The notes under the pieces are model-generated. The model had not been told where the DNA came from. It ran no database searches and saw only the letters and a program-made list of their open reading frames with translations. Positions 8,109 to 15,535 of a stretch of 64,000 nucleotides of DNA are shown here, piece after piece. Origin of the DNA: Paenochrobactrum pullorum (GTDB lineage Bacteria > Pseudomonadota > Alphaproteobacteria > Rhizobiales > Rhizobiaceae); the NCBI RefSeq assembly GCF_041929845.1, contig NZ_JBHEEH010000002.1, forward strand, positions 62,001-126,000, in the 5' to 3' direction. The first letter of the stretch is position 1. Each line of letters begins with the position of its first letter. Made by a program: the position numbers and the translations under genes.

Positions 8109-8888
8109 ATGACAAATCATGATTCAAATGAAAACTATGGTGTGCCCTATCAAAGGGGCGGTAACTCACCGCAGCCGCGGAAAGCGCGCGAGCCAGTTTT
8201 CAACATTCCTGCCGTTATTGTCGGTCTGATTTGCCTATGCGGTTTGATTTATGTGGCGCAGAATTATCTGATCTCGGAAGAGCATAATTTTATCTTCATG
8301 TTGAATTTTGCCTTCATTCCGGCACGTTTTACATATGGGGCTGGTTTTTCCGATCTTGCCGCATGGTTTACTATGCTCAGCTATTCTTTCATGCATGGTA
8401 GTTTTGCGCATCTGGCCGTTAATATGGTGTGGTTGGCAGCTTTTGGATCGCCGCTGGCAGGTCGCATCGGCGCATCAAAGATACTGATTTTCTGGGCGCT
8501 GACATCAATAGTGGCAGTGCTGACGCATTATGCGATTTATCCAACGAGCAATATTCCGTTGGTAGGTGCATCGGGTGCGATTTCCGGCATGATGGGGGCG
8601 GCTGCACGCTATGGCTTCAGACGCGTGCCGACATATAGCGGTAATAAAAATATTTCGGCCTTTGCCGGACCTCTGCTGCCGGTATTGACCACGCTGACTT
8701 ATCGCCCTGTCATCACTTTTGTTGGTATCTGGTTTATCATCAATATTATTACCGGCGTTTATTCTGCGCAGGAAACAGGTTTGGCCTCTATTGCATGGGA
8801 AGCGCATATCGGCGGTTTTATTGCCGGCTTTTTCGGCATTGCTTTATTTGACAAGCCCCATGAATATGATCGCTATTTCAGGCGCTAA
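8109..8888 (+). CDS. Rhomboid family intramembrane serine protease
   Basis: A 259-residue integral membrane protein with about six transmembrane segments after a 28-residue polar N-terminus. The catalytic dyad is visible: Ser155 in GASGAISG and His233 in WEAHIGGFIAG. The upstream signature HGSFAHLAVNM supplies the conserved His96, His101 and Asn105. Rhomboids cleave membrane-protein substrates within the bilayer; the substrate here is unknown. The ATG at 8109 has only a weak GGGAATC ribosome site. Transcribed divergently from the PAS_5 gene and followed by a long hairpin. Confidence 0.92.
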   Translation: MTNHDSNENYGVPYQRGGNSPQPRKAREPVFNIPAVIVGLICLCGLIYVAQNYLISEEHNFIFMLNFAFIPARFTYGAGFSDLAAWFTMLSYSFMHGSFAHLAVNMVWLAAFGSPLAGRIGASKILIFWALTSIVAVLTHYAIYPTSNIPLVGASGAISGMMGAAARYGFRRVPTYSGNKNISAFAGPLLPVLTTLTYRPVITFVGIWFIINIITGVYSAQETGLASIAWEAHIGGFIAGFFGIALFDKPHEYDRYFRR

Positions 8889-8899
8889 ATAGCGAAGAT

Positions 8900-8946
8900 A
8901 GATGATCTGCAGTTTGGATATTTATAACCGCAGATCATCTTTAGTG
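8900..8946 (+). terminator. Hairpin after rhomboid gene
   Basis: AGATGATCTGC pairs perfectly with GCAGATCATCT across a 19-base loop, followed by a short T-rich stretch. Likely a terminator, although the loop is long and the T-run weak. Confidence 0.55.
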
Positions 8947-9079
8947 ACTTGATTTGTTTGATCTGACAGATCACCATGTGGGATACGGAAGCCTTTGGGG
9001 AAGGTCTTTGGTTGAGAGAACAATACATAAAGATAATAAGTAATATTGAGCTCGCATATCCGAAATGGGAGGATTGATC

Positions 9080-9511
9080 ATGACGGTTAAATATATTCTG
9101 GAAAAAAAAGGGCGTGACGTCATCAGTGCGATGCCGAATGCCAGTCTATCAGATGTTATTGCTATGTTGGCGCGCCATCGTATTGGTGCCTTGGTGATAT
9201 GTGATGAAGCGCACAGGATATTGGGGATATTGTCGGAGCGCGATGTAGTACGGATGCTTGCGGCGCAAGGGCAAAAGGCGCTGGATATGCCGGTGTCAGA
9301 AGCGATGACCAAAAAAGTCGAAACCTGTGAGGAAAAGCATACAGTCAATCAGGTGATGGAAATCATGACACAGAAACGTTTCCGTCATATGCCGGTGGAG
9401 TGTGACGGCAAGCTGGAAGGCATTATTTCGATTGGTGACGTCGTGAAAGCACGGATTGAACAAGTGGAGCGCGAAGCCGACGAGATTCGCAATTATATCG
9501 CCAGTGCGTGA
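9080..9511 (+). CDS. CBS-domain pair protein
   Basis: A 143-residue protein consisting essentially of two CBS domains (about residues 8-70 and 76-132) that together form a Bateman module binding adenosine nucleotides. Signatures are AMLARHRIGALVICD, ILSERDVVRML, MTQKRFRHMPV and IISIGDVVKARIEQ. Stand-alone CBS-pair proteins of this size are common in Rhizobiales; the partner enzyme is unknown. ATG 9080 follows GGGAGG, which argues against the upstream in-frame ATG at 9065. Ends against a bidirectional terminator shared with rlmB. Confidence 0.9.
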   Translation: MTVKYILEKKGRDVISAMPNASLSDVIAMLARHRIGALVICDEAHRILGILSERDVVRMLAAQGQKALDMPVSEAMTKKVETCEEKHTVNQVMEIMTQKRFRHMPVECDGKLEGIISIGDVVKARIEQVEREADEIRNYIASA

Positions 9512-9541
9512 TAGCAGGCACTCGCTGATAATCAGGCAAAG

Positions 9542-9582
9542 AAAAAGCGGTCTCTTCAGATACTGAAGAGGCCGCTTTTTTT
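9542..9582. terminator. Bidirectional terminator between CBS gene and rlmB
   Basis: AAAAAGCGG and CCGCTTTTTTT enclose an inner stem CTCTTCAG/CTGAAGAG with loop ATA. A-run and T-run on opposite sides make it functional in both directions. Confidence 0.9.
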
Positions 9583-9602
9583 AAATTGCCTATGTGAAGT
9601 GC

Positions 9603-10463
9603 TTATTTGCTGCGCAAATAACGTTCAGCTGCATAAAGCGAAATCGCTGCCGCATTGGAAACATTGAGCGATTTAATTTCACCCGGCATATCAAGACGCG
9701 CAAGCGCTGAAACGGTTTCGCGGGTTTTTTGACGAAGCCCCTTGCCTTCTGCGCCTAAGACAAGCGCGATTTTATCGCCGACCAATGTGGCTTCCATTTC
9801 GGCAGGGCCATCAGAATCAAGGCCAATGGTGATAAAGCCGAGCGCATGCAGCTCTTCCAGTGCTTCGGCAAGGTTACGAACTTCAATATGATTGATCAGT
9901 TCGAGTGCCCCGGAAGCGGATTTTGCCAGGACTCCTGATTCTTGCGGGCTATGACGGCTGGTGGTGATCAGTGCTTGCGCCCCGAAAGCAACAGCCGAGC
10001 GCATGATGGCACCGACATTGTGCGGATCGGTGACCTGATCGAGCACCAGAAGCAACTGGCTGTCCTGCAAAGCACTTAATTTTTGTGCTTTAAGCGGTTT
10101 GGCTTCAATCATCACCCCTTGATGCACAGCTTCACTGCCGGTTTCATTGTCGATATCGCGCGGTGTTACGATCTCGATTGGAAATCCACGAGATTCGATA
10201 TCTTCAATTTCAAGGCGGGCGAGGGCATTGCGCGTCACCATCATGCGGGTGATTTTACGGTTCGGGTTCAAAACAGCAGCTCTGACCGTGTGCAAGCCAT
10301 AAAGACGCACTAAATCATCGGATAAAGCACGCGCATCGGCCGCCGGACGGGTGTTTTTACGGAAATTTTGACTTGAAGGATTCGCATTCTGGTCACGAAA
10401 CTGACGTCTCAACCGTGCGTAATGTGAATCCTTGGGTGTTTTTTTATTGTTGTCGGTGCTCAT
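9603..10463 (-). CDS. rlmB: 23S rRNA (guanosine-2'-O-)-methyltransferase, TrmH/RlmB family
   Basis: A 286-residue SPOUT-class methyltransferase that methylates the 2'-O of a 23S rRNA guanosine (G2251 in E. coli numbering) using S-adenosylmethionine. After a basic, probably disordered N-terminus (about 1-45) come the substrate-binding domain (about 50-125) and the knotted SPOUT domain with motif 1 DPHNVGAIMRSA, motif 2 LVLGAEGKGL and motif 3 SLNVSNAAAISLY. ATG 10463 is chosen; an in-frame start at 10505 has no ribosome site. The neighbouring tRNA-Tyr, tRNA-Gly and tuf on the other strand reproduce the Brucella-type order. Confidence 0.93.
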   Translation of the reverse strand: MSTDNNKKTPKDSHYARLRRQFRDQNANPSSQNFRKNTRPAADARALSDDLVRLYGLHTVRAAVLNPNRKITRMMVTRNALARLEIEDIESRGFPIEIVTPRDIDNETGSEAVHQGVMIEAKPLKAQKLSALQDSQLLLVLDQVTDPHNVGAIMRSAVAFGAQALITTSRHSPQESGVLAKSASGALELINHIEVRNLAEALEELHALGFITIGLDSDGPAEMEATLVGDKIALVLGAEGKGLRQKTRETVSALARLDMPGEIKSLNVSNAAAISLYAAERYLRSK

Positions 10464-10830
10464 AGCTATTTTAATTTCTTCAAAGAGGTATTTGACAGTC
10501 TGCATACATGAAAATGGTGTCTAAGTATGCCTATATTGAATGAAAGGCATAATTTGTACCGGATTTGCGCGGTTTTGAGGGCGATTTTGCCACTTAGTAT
10601 ATTGAAAACAATCAGCAATCACAGCTTTGAGGGGCGCAAAAACCTGATTTTTCTGACAGGCTGTGGAAAGAATATGCATTTTTCTGCAAAGATTTGAGAA
10701 TTGGCTGTTGACAGTTCGTGGCTCTATCGTCATAACGCCACCAACAGCGGTTGATTGACAAATCAAAATGTTAAGTCACTCAAATCGTTGTAAAATGCCT
10801 AGTTGCTCGACTCCGCTGGCAGTGATTGCT
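10464..10830. other. Intergenic region between rlmB and tRNA-Tyr
   Basis: About 370 bases with no supported gene. It must contain the leftward rlmB promoter and the rightward promoter for the tRNA-tuf cluster. A TTGACA hexamer is present at 10755-10760, but no well-placed -10 hexamer follows it, so I do not call the promoter. Confidence 0.5.
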
Positions 10831-10915
10831 GGAGGAATGCCCGAGTGGTTAAAGGGGACGGACTGTAAATCCGTTGGCTAAGCCTACGTTGGTTCAAATC
10901 CAACTTCCTCCACCA
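10831..10915 (+). tRNA. tRNA-Tyr (GTA)
   Basis: An 85-base class II tRNA with a long variable arm. The acceptor stem GGAGGAA pairs with TTCCTCC, the anticodon GTA lies at 10865-10867 in loop CTGTAAA, the T-arm contains GGTTCAAATCC, and CCA is encoded. First of three tRNA genes around the first tuf copy. Confidence 0.97.
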
Positions 10916-10939
10916 CTGCCGGAGCGGATGTCCATGTGC

Positions 10940-11013
10940 GCGGGTATAGCTCAATGGTAGAGCAGCAGCCTTCCAAGCTGAATACGCGGGTTCGATTCCC
11001 GCTACCCGCTCCA
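10940..11013 (+). tRNA. tRNA-Gly (TCC)
   Basis: A 74-base tRNA with acceptor stem GCGGGTA/TACCCGC, anticodon TCC at 10972-10974, T-arm GGGTTCGATTCCC and encoded CCA. It lies 24 bases after tRNA-Tyr and is probably processed from the same transcript as tuf. Confidence 0.97.
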
Positions 11014-11145
11014 GAGTTTTTAAGAGCGAACTGGCGTAAAGTTTTCATGAGGCGGACGGGCAACCGGTCCGTTTTTCTGTATTAAACGCCGGTATGGATA
11101 ACTATGCTGGCACGCAGGCAGTTCTAAAAGAAGAGAACAACGGCG

Positions 11146-11432
11146 ATGGCTAAGAGTAAATTTGAACGTAACAAACCACACGTTAACATCGGCACCATCG
11201 GTCACGTTGACCATGGTAAGACCTCGTTGACAGCTGCTATCACCAAATTCTTTGGNNNNNNNNNNNNNNNNNNNNNNNNNNNNNNNNNNNNNNNNNNNNN
11301 NNNNNNNNNNNNNNNNNNNNNNNNNNNNNNNNNNNNNNNNNNNNNNNNNNNNNNGAAGAAAAGCTCCGCTTTGCTATCCGTGAAGGTGGCCGCACCGTTG
11401 GTGCAGGCGTCGTCGCTTCCATCATCGAATAA
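11146..11432 (+). CDS. tuf: Elongation factor Tu, first copy, interior lost in an assembly gap
   Basis: EF-Tu carries aminoacyl-tRNA to the ribosomal A site as a GTP complex. Only the first 36 codons (through the P-loop GHVDHGKT and ITKFF) and the last 25 codons plus stop are present; 99 Ns at 11256-11354 replace the rest. Measured against the complete copy at 28003, about 988 bases are missing, so the gap length is wrong and the reading frame only appears shifted. Read in the tuf frame from 11355, the tail is EEKLRFAIREGGRTVG and onward, with TAA at 11430-11432. The two copies differ only at three synonymous positions in codons 9-11. Flanked by tRNA-Gly and tRNA-Trp. Confidence 0.93.
11256..11354. 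other. Assembly gap (99 N) inside the first tuf
   Basis: A run of undetermined bases. The flanks match the second tuf at its 110th and 1099th bases, so the true missing stretch should be near 988 bases if the gene is intact. Short-read collapse of the near-identical duplicate genes is the likely cause. Confidence 0.95.
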
Positions 11433-11574
11433 AAACCTGCTGGTCAGCTAAAATAAATGCTGATCAGTGCTTTTTAGAGCTTGATGTTTTAAATTTTGAG
11501 CGCTAAGAGGTTGAAAGAATTCAAACATCGGATTCTCCGGTGTTAAATACAAGAGCCTTCAGGTTTAAGTATTT

Positions 11575-11650
11575 AGGGGTATAGCTCAGTTGGTAGAGCG
11601 ACGGTCTCCAAAACCGTAGGTCGCGGGTTCGAGCCCTGCTGCCCCTGCCA
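11575..11650 (+). tRNA. tRNA-Trp (CCA)
   Basis: A 76-base tRNA with acceptor stem AGGGGTA/TGCCCCT, anticodon CCA at 11608-11610 in loop CTCCAAA, T-arm GCGGGTTCGAGCCCTGC and encoded CCA. It sits between tuf and secE, as in many bacteria. Confidence 0.97.
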
Positions 11651-11995
11651 TTTAGTTGGGTGCTGCATAGTGTAAAGCTGTGCCGCGCTCAATTTCGTTT
11701 TAAGGCCGGTAATATTTTTTAGGTTGAATATTATGGTCAAGCACATTCTCGCCTTTTGAGGTGAGGGGAGTGTCCGAAGGGTCTTTTCTCTGGGTGGGCG
11801 CAGTTTTTGAACGACTGTTTTACTTTCGTTAACGTCTGGGCTTGTATTTTTTGAGAATCGGTTCTATGTAAGGTCAACAGACACGCGGCGCGTGGGGCTG
11901 AATCATCAGCTTTACGTGCCGTAGTTGCGTGAGTGGAAAATTGATTCGTTTGCGAAATTGTTTTTTACTACGCCAGATCAATGACAGAGTGACAA
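11651..11995. other. Intergenic region between tRNA-Trp and secE
   Basis: About 345 bases with no supported gene. It probably holds the promoter and leader of secE-nusG. Apart from scattered G- and T-rich tracts I see no strong hairpin or recognisable regulatory element. Confidence 0.5.
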
Positions 11996-12196
11996 ATGGC
12001 ATCTAAGACGAATCCTTTTACATTTTTGCAGCAGGTTCGTGCTGAAACGGCTAAGGTTACATGGCCTTCACGGCGTGAAACTGTTATTTCTACCATTATG
12101 GTGGTTGTAATGGCGTTTGTTGCGGCTGTGTTTTTCTTTTTTGCAGATCAGCTTATGGCTTACGTTGTTGAGTTGATACTTGGTCTCGGACGCTGA
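11996..12196 (+). CDS. secE: Preprotein translocase subunit SecE
   Basis: Small 66-residue SecE that clamps SecY in the SecYEG inner-membrane translocon. It has the short alphaproteobacterial form: an amphipathic N-terminal segment with the conserved block VRAETAKVTWPSRRET (residues 10-25) followed by one transmembrane helix (about 30-55). It lies 22 bases ahead of nusG, the usual arrangement, so the two are cotranscribed. Confidence 0.96.
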   Translation: MASKTNPFTFLQQVRAETAKVTWPSRRETVISTIMVVVMAFVAAVFFFFADQLMAYVVELILGLGR

Positions 12197-12218
12197 CGGT
12201 TTATACGGGAGTAACGGG

Positions 12219-12746
12219 ATGACTGCACGCTGGTACATTGTTCATGCCTATTCGAACTTTGAAAAAAAGGTTGCTGAAGATATTCAGCTGAAGGCGGACC
12301 AGAAGGGTCTGTCGCACCTGATCGAACAGATTATCGTTCCGACCGAAAAGGTTGTGGAAGTGCGTCGTGGCCGCAAGGTTGATGCAGAGCGTAAGTTCTT
12401 TCCAGGTTATGTATTGATTAAAGCGAATTTGACAGATGCTCTGTTCTCGCTGATCAAAAACACATCGCGCGTAACCGGCTTTTTGGGTGATCCGAATCCG
12501 GTTGCGATTCCTCTGCGCGAAATCGAACAGATTTTGGCGCAGGTTCAGGAAGGTGTTGATCGTCCTAAGGCTTCTATTACCTTTGAAGTGGGTGAGCAGG
12601 TTCGTGTTTCTGACGGTCCGTTCGCATCCTTCAATGGTATCGTACAGGAAGTTGAGGAAGAGCGCGCACGCTTGAAGGTTGAGGTTTCAATCTTTGGACG
12701 CGCCACGCCTGTGGATCTTGAATTCGGTCAGGTTGAAAAGCTTTGA
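12219..12746 (+). CDS. nusG: Transcription termination/antitermination protein NusG
   Basis: A 175-residue NusG that binds the RNA polymerase clamp to suppress pausing and links it to Rho or ribosomal S10. The NGN domain (about 1-115; starts WYIVHAYSNFEKKV, contains FFPGYVLIKA) is followed by a KOW domain with VRVSDGPFASFNGIV. ATG 12219 follows GGGAGTAACGGG; the longer open frame from 12180 would overlap secE and is not supported. Begins the chain leading to rplK. Confidence 0.96.
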   Translation: MTARWYIVHAYSNFEKKVAEDIQLKADQKGLSHLIEQIIVPTEKVVEVRRGRKVDAERKFFPGYVLIKANLTDALFSLIKNTSRVTGFLGDPNPVAIPLREIEQILAQVQEGVDRPKASITFEVGEQVRVSDGPFASFNGIVQEVEEERARLKVEVSIFGRATPVDLEFGQVEKL

Positions 12747-12852
12747 TCGTTTTACGGCGGCCTTAGTGTCGCCCGCCGCATTGTAAATGCGGTGTGAGGT
12801 GGAAGGTAAGCCGGCTTTAGCCGGTCGGTAAGCCAGACCACCGAACTGCACT

Positions 12853-12871
12853 GCCAATTTAATTGGCGTTT
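12853..12871 (+). other. Short hairpin in the nusG-rplK gap
   Basis: GCCAAT-TTA-ATTGGC followed by GTTTT lies in the 170-base gap between nusG and rplK, which also contains several CCGG-based short inverted repeats. It may be a weak attenuator or part of a leader for the L11-L1 pair; no known class is recognised. Confidence 0.4.
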
Positions 12872-12916
12872 TAAAGAGTCGCCGGTTCGCCGGTATATCA
12901 ATGAAAGCAGAATGCA

Positions 12917-13345
12917 ATGGCTAAAAAAGTTGCAGGTCAGCTCAAACTGCAGGTTGCTGCAGGTGCTGCCAACCCTTCGCCACCAATTGGTCCGGCTCTC
13001 GGTCAGCGTGGTATCAACATCATGGAATTCTGTAAGGCATTTAACGCTGCTTCACAGGATATGGAAAAGGGTTCCCCGATTCCAGTCGTGATTACATATT
13101 ATCAGGACAAGTCTTTCACTTTTGTGATGAAGACCCCACCTGTTGCTTACTTCTTGAAAAAGGCTGCTAATCTTAAGTCCGGTTCGAAAGAGCCAGGCAA
13201 GATTAAAGCCGGTACAATTTCACGCGATAAAGTTCGTGAAATTGCAGAAGCTAAGATGAAAGACCTGAGCGCAGCTGATATCGAAGCGGCTATGCGTATG
13301 GTTGAAGGTTCTGCCCGTTCGATGGGCCTGGAAGTGGTGGGCTGA
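12917..13345 (+). CDS. rplK: 50S ribosomal protein L11
   Basis: A 142-residue L11 that forms the GTPase-associated stalk base on 23S rRNA and is needed for RelA sensing. The N-terminal domain has LQVAAGAANPSPPIGPALGQ and the C-terminal rRNA-binding domain has KEPGKIKAGTISRDKV and MKDLSAADIEAAMRMVEGSA. Usual length. Only four bases separate its stop from rplA. Confidence 0.98.
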   Translation: MAKKVAGQLKLQVAAGAANPSPPIGPALGQRGINIMEFCKAFNAASQDMEKGSPIPVVITYYQDKSFTFVMKTPPVAYFLKKAANLKSGSKEPGKIKAGTISRDKVREIAEAKMKDLSAADIEAAMRMVEGSARSMGLEVVG

Positions 13346-13349
13346 TCTG

Positions 13350-14051
13350 ATGGCGAAATTATCAAAGCGTGTAGCTAAGATTCGTGAAGGTTTTGATCAC
13401 GATAAGCTTTATGACTTGTCGACCGCTATCAGCGTAGTCAAGGAACGTGCTGTTGCGAAATTCGATGAAACCATCGAAATCGCGATGAATCTCGGTGTTG
13501 ACCCACGTCATGCAGACCAGATGGTTCGCGGCGTTGTTAACCTGCCAAACGGTACAGGCCGTACAGTTCGCGTTGCTGTTTTTGCTCGTGGCGATAAAGC
13601 CGAAGAAGCTAAAAAAGCCGGTGCAGACATCGTTGGCGCAGAAGACCTGTTCGAAATCGTCAATGGCGGCAAGATCGAGTTTGACCGTTGCATTGCAACC
13701 CCTGACATGATGCCACTGGTTGGTCGTCTGGGTAAGGTTCTTGGACCGCGCGGCATGATGCCGAACCCTAAAGTTGGTACTGTTAGCGTTGATGTTGCAG
13801 CAGCTGTTGCTGCCTCCAAGGGCGGTGCAGTTGAATTCCGCGTTGAAAAAGCTGGTATTATCCATGCTGGTATTGGCAAGGTTTCATTTGACAACAAGGC
13901 TTTGGAAGAAAACATCCGCGCATTTGCTGATGCAGTTCTGAAGGCAAAGCCTGTTGCTGCCAAGGGTGAATACCTGAAGCGCGTTTCGATTTCTTCAACC
14001 ATGGGCGTTGGCGTCAAAGTAGATGCAGCCTCCGTTAAAGTTGAAGCTTAA
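13350..14051 (+). CDS. rplA: 50S ribosomal protein L1
   Basis: A 233-residue L1 that forms the mobile L1 stalk near the E site. The conserved blocks GLGKVLGPRGMMPNPK-like segment (here GRLGKVLGPRGMMPNPK) and FRVEKAGIIHAGIGKVSF are present. In many bacteria L1 represses its own operon by binding the L11 leader; that is family knowledge. ATG 13350 is four bases after rplK; longer frames opening inside rplK are rejected. Confidence 0.98.
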   Translation: MAKLSKRVAKIREGFDHDKLYDLSTAISVVKERAVAKFDETIEIAMNLGVDPRHADQMVRGVVNLPNGTGRTVRVAVFARGDKAEEAKKAGADIVGAEDLFEIVNGGKIEFDRCIATPDMMPLVGRLGKVLGPRGMMPNPKVGTVSVDVAAAVAASKGGAVEFRVEKAGIIHAGIGKVSFDNKALEENIRAFADAVLKAKPVAAKGEYLKRVSISSTMGVGVKVDAASVKVEA

Positions 14052-14377
14052 TAATTTGCTGGTCTGTTGAATTTCAACAGACCAGCGCTTTCATTCCGGG
14101 CCGCAAGGCCCGGATAACCGGATGAAAATCCGGTTATCCTGTCCGAGATTGTGGGTGGCTTCGGTCTTAAATTTTGCCTGCATGAGACGTGGAATAACCA
14201 GGTTTAGCGCTAGTCGCAATTCAAGGTTTGAACCGTAGTTGCTTTTATAATGCCGGTGTATGCCGCTTATAAAAGGGACAGGAGACCAAGCGTCTGAATG
14301 CTTCATTGAATGAATGAATTCAGGCTAAGGCAAACCGGCAATTGCATTTTTATGTAATTGTCTACTGGAGAGACACC
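14052..14377 (+). promoter_or_regulatory. rplA-rplJ intergenic leader with consecutive hairpins
   Basis: This 326-base gap holds three hairpins in a row: 14058-14086 (GCTGGTCTGTTGA paired with TCAACAGACCAGC, loop ATT), 14098-14111 (GGGCC-GCAA-GGCCC) and 14112-14139 (GGATAACCGGAT-GAAA-ATCCGGTTATCC). The last two have GNRA tetraloops. The position matches the L10 autoregulatory leader known in many bacteria, bound by the L10-(L12)4 complex. The first hairpin may end or attenuate rplKA. Assignment to the L10-leader family is inference. Confidence 0.55.
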
Positions 14378-14896
14378 GTGGATAGAGCGGAAAAACGCGA
14401 ATTTGTCACATGGCTGAACAGTACTTTTAGCGAGTCTGGTTCCGTCGTCGTGGCTCACTATACCGGTCTCACTGTTTCGCAGATGAGCGATCTACGTTCT
14501 AAAATGCGCGAAGCTGGTGGTTCCGTTAAAGTCGCGAAAAACCGCCTTGCCAAAATCGCTCTTCAGGGCACGGAAGCTGAAGGTATCGCAGAGCTTTTCA
14601 CAGGTCAGACTGTAATTGCTTATGCAGAAGATCCTATCAGCGCTCCTAAAGTAGCAGTTGAGTTCGCCAAGGCTAACGACAGGCTCGTTATTCTTGGTGG
14701 TGCAATGGGTGCAACCACTCTTGATGCCGAAGGCATCAAGTCACTTGCTTCCTTGCCTTCACTCGACGAACTGCGCGCAAAGCTGGTTGGTATGATCCAG
14801 ACACCGGCACAGCGTCTTGCAGTACTTACAAGCGCACCAGCAGGCCAAATCGCCCGCGTTATTGGCGCGCATGCCCGGAAGAACGAGGCGGCTTAA
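14378..14896 (+). CDS. rplJ: 50S ribosomal protein L10
   Basis: A 172-residue L10 that anchors L7/L12 dimers to the ribosomal stalk. It begins VDRAEKREFVTWLNSTF with a GTG start at 14378 placed by GGAGAG just upstream; a longer frame from 14342 adds residues foreign to the family. The rRNA-binding segment GGSVKVAKNRLAKIAL is clear, and the C-terminal helix carries the L12-binding region. Length equals that of Brucella-type L10. Followed 51 bases later by rplL. Confidence 0.97.
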   Translation: MDRAEKREFVTWLNSTFSESGSVVVAHYTGLTVSQMSDLRSKMREAGGSVKVAKNRLAKIALQGTEAEGIAELFTGQTVIAYAEDPISAPKVAVEFAKANDRLVILGGAMGATTLDAEGIKSLASLPSLDELRAKLVGMIQTPAQRLAVLTSAPAGQIARVIGAHARKNEAA

Positions 14897-14947
14897 GGCC
14901 GTTTCTCGCTGTCAATTGTTCAAACCTTTAAACTAAGGAATACTAAA

Positions 14948-15322
14948 ATGGCTGATCTCGCAAAGATCGTTGAAGACCTCTCAGCATTGACCGTTCTCGA
15001 AGCTGCAGAACTGTCCAAGCTTCTGGAAGAAAAGTGGGGCGTTTCCGCTGCTGCTCCTGTTGCTGCTGCTGCTGCTGCTGGTGGCGCTGCTGCCGCTGCT
15101 GCTGAAGAAAAGACCGAATTTGATGTCGTTCTCCTTGACGGCGGCGCATCCAAGATCAACGTGATCAAGGAAGTTCGCGCAATCACCGGTCTGGGTCTGA
15201 AAGAAGCTAAAGACCTCGTTGAAGGTGCACCTAAGCCTGTTAAAGAAGGTGCAGCTAAAGACGAAGCTGAAAAAATCAAAGCTCAGCTCGAAGCAGCTGG
15301 TGCTAAGGTTGAACTTAAGTAA
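14948..15322 (+). CDS. rplL: 50S ribosomal protein L7/L12
   Basis: A 124-residue stalk protein that recruits translational GTPases. The N-terminal dimerisation domain (about 1-35) is joined by an Ala/Gly hinge (about 36-52), encoded largely by GCT repeats around 15046-15105, to the C-terminal factor-binding domain with KINVIKEVRAITGLGLKEAK. Standard length. Followed by two strong hairpins before rpoB. Confidence 0.98.
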   Translation: MADLAKIVEDLSALTVLEAAELSKLLEEKWGVSAAAPVAAAAAAGGAAAAAAEEKTEFDVVLLDGGASKINVIKEVRAITGLGLKEAKDLVEGAPKPVKEGAAKDEAEKIKAQLEAAGAKVELK

Positions 15323-15330
15323 GTTCAGTC

Positions 15331-15360
15331 ATCCGGCAGATGTTCTTGCATCTGCCGGAT
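15331..15360 (+). terminator. Hairpin after rplL (terminator or attenuator)
   Basis: ATCCGGCAGATG pairs perfectly with CATCTGCCGGAT across a six-base loop. No long T-run follows, which suits a partial terminator that lowers rpoBC relative to ribosomal-protein expression. Confidence 0.6.
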
Positions 15361-15401
15361 CTCTGCATTATCAGTAGATGGATGCAGTTTAGTAGGTACC
15401 G

Positions 15402-15444
15402 AACCCTTTTCCTGACCACAATTGATGTGGTCAGGAAACGGGTT
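15402..15444 (+). other. Long hairpin in the rplL-rpoB gap
   Basis: AACCC and GGGTT close an extended stem whose core TTTCCTGACCACA pairs with TGTGGTCAGGAAA over loop ATTGA. In E. coli the same interval carries an attenuator and an RNase III site; by analogy this may be a processing site. Confidence 0.6.
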
Positions 15445-15535
15445 TTGTCCCGTTCAGGTGACCGCCGTCAGGCGGCGTATAATAAAGGCCGCAAGGCGTG
15501 AGCAAGGCCGCAAGGCTATAGAACGAGGAGCGACG

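Noticed and set aside
10521..10766. An 81-codon minus-strand gene upstream of rlmB
   Set aside because: No ribosome site, low-complexity composition and no recognisable features; treated as intergenic.
11146..11451. A frameshifted or pseudogenised first tuf
   Set aside because: The change of frame is exactly explained by the arbitrary number of Ns. Both flanks are intact tuf sequence in their own frames.
15046..15105. CRISPR-like or tandem repeat array
   Set aside because: It is the GCT-codon run encoding the alanine hinge of L7/L12, in frame and typical of the family.
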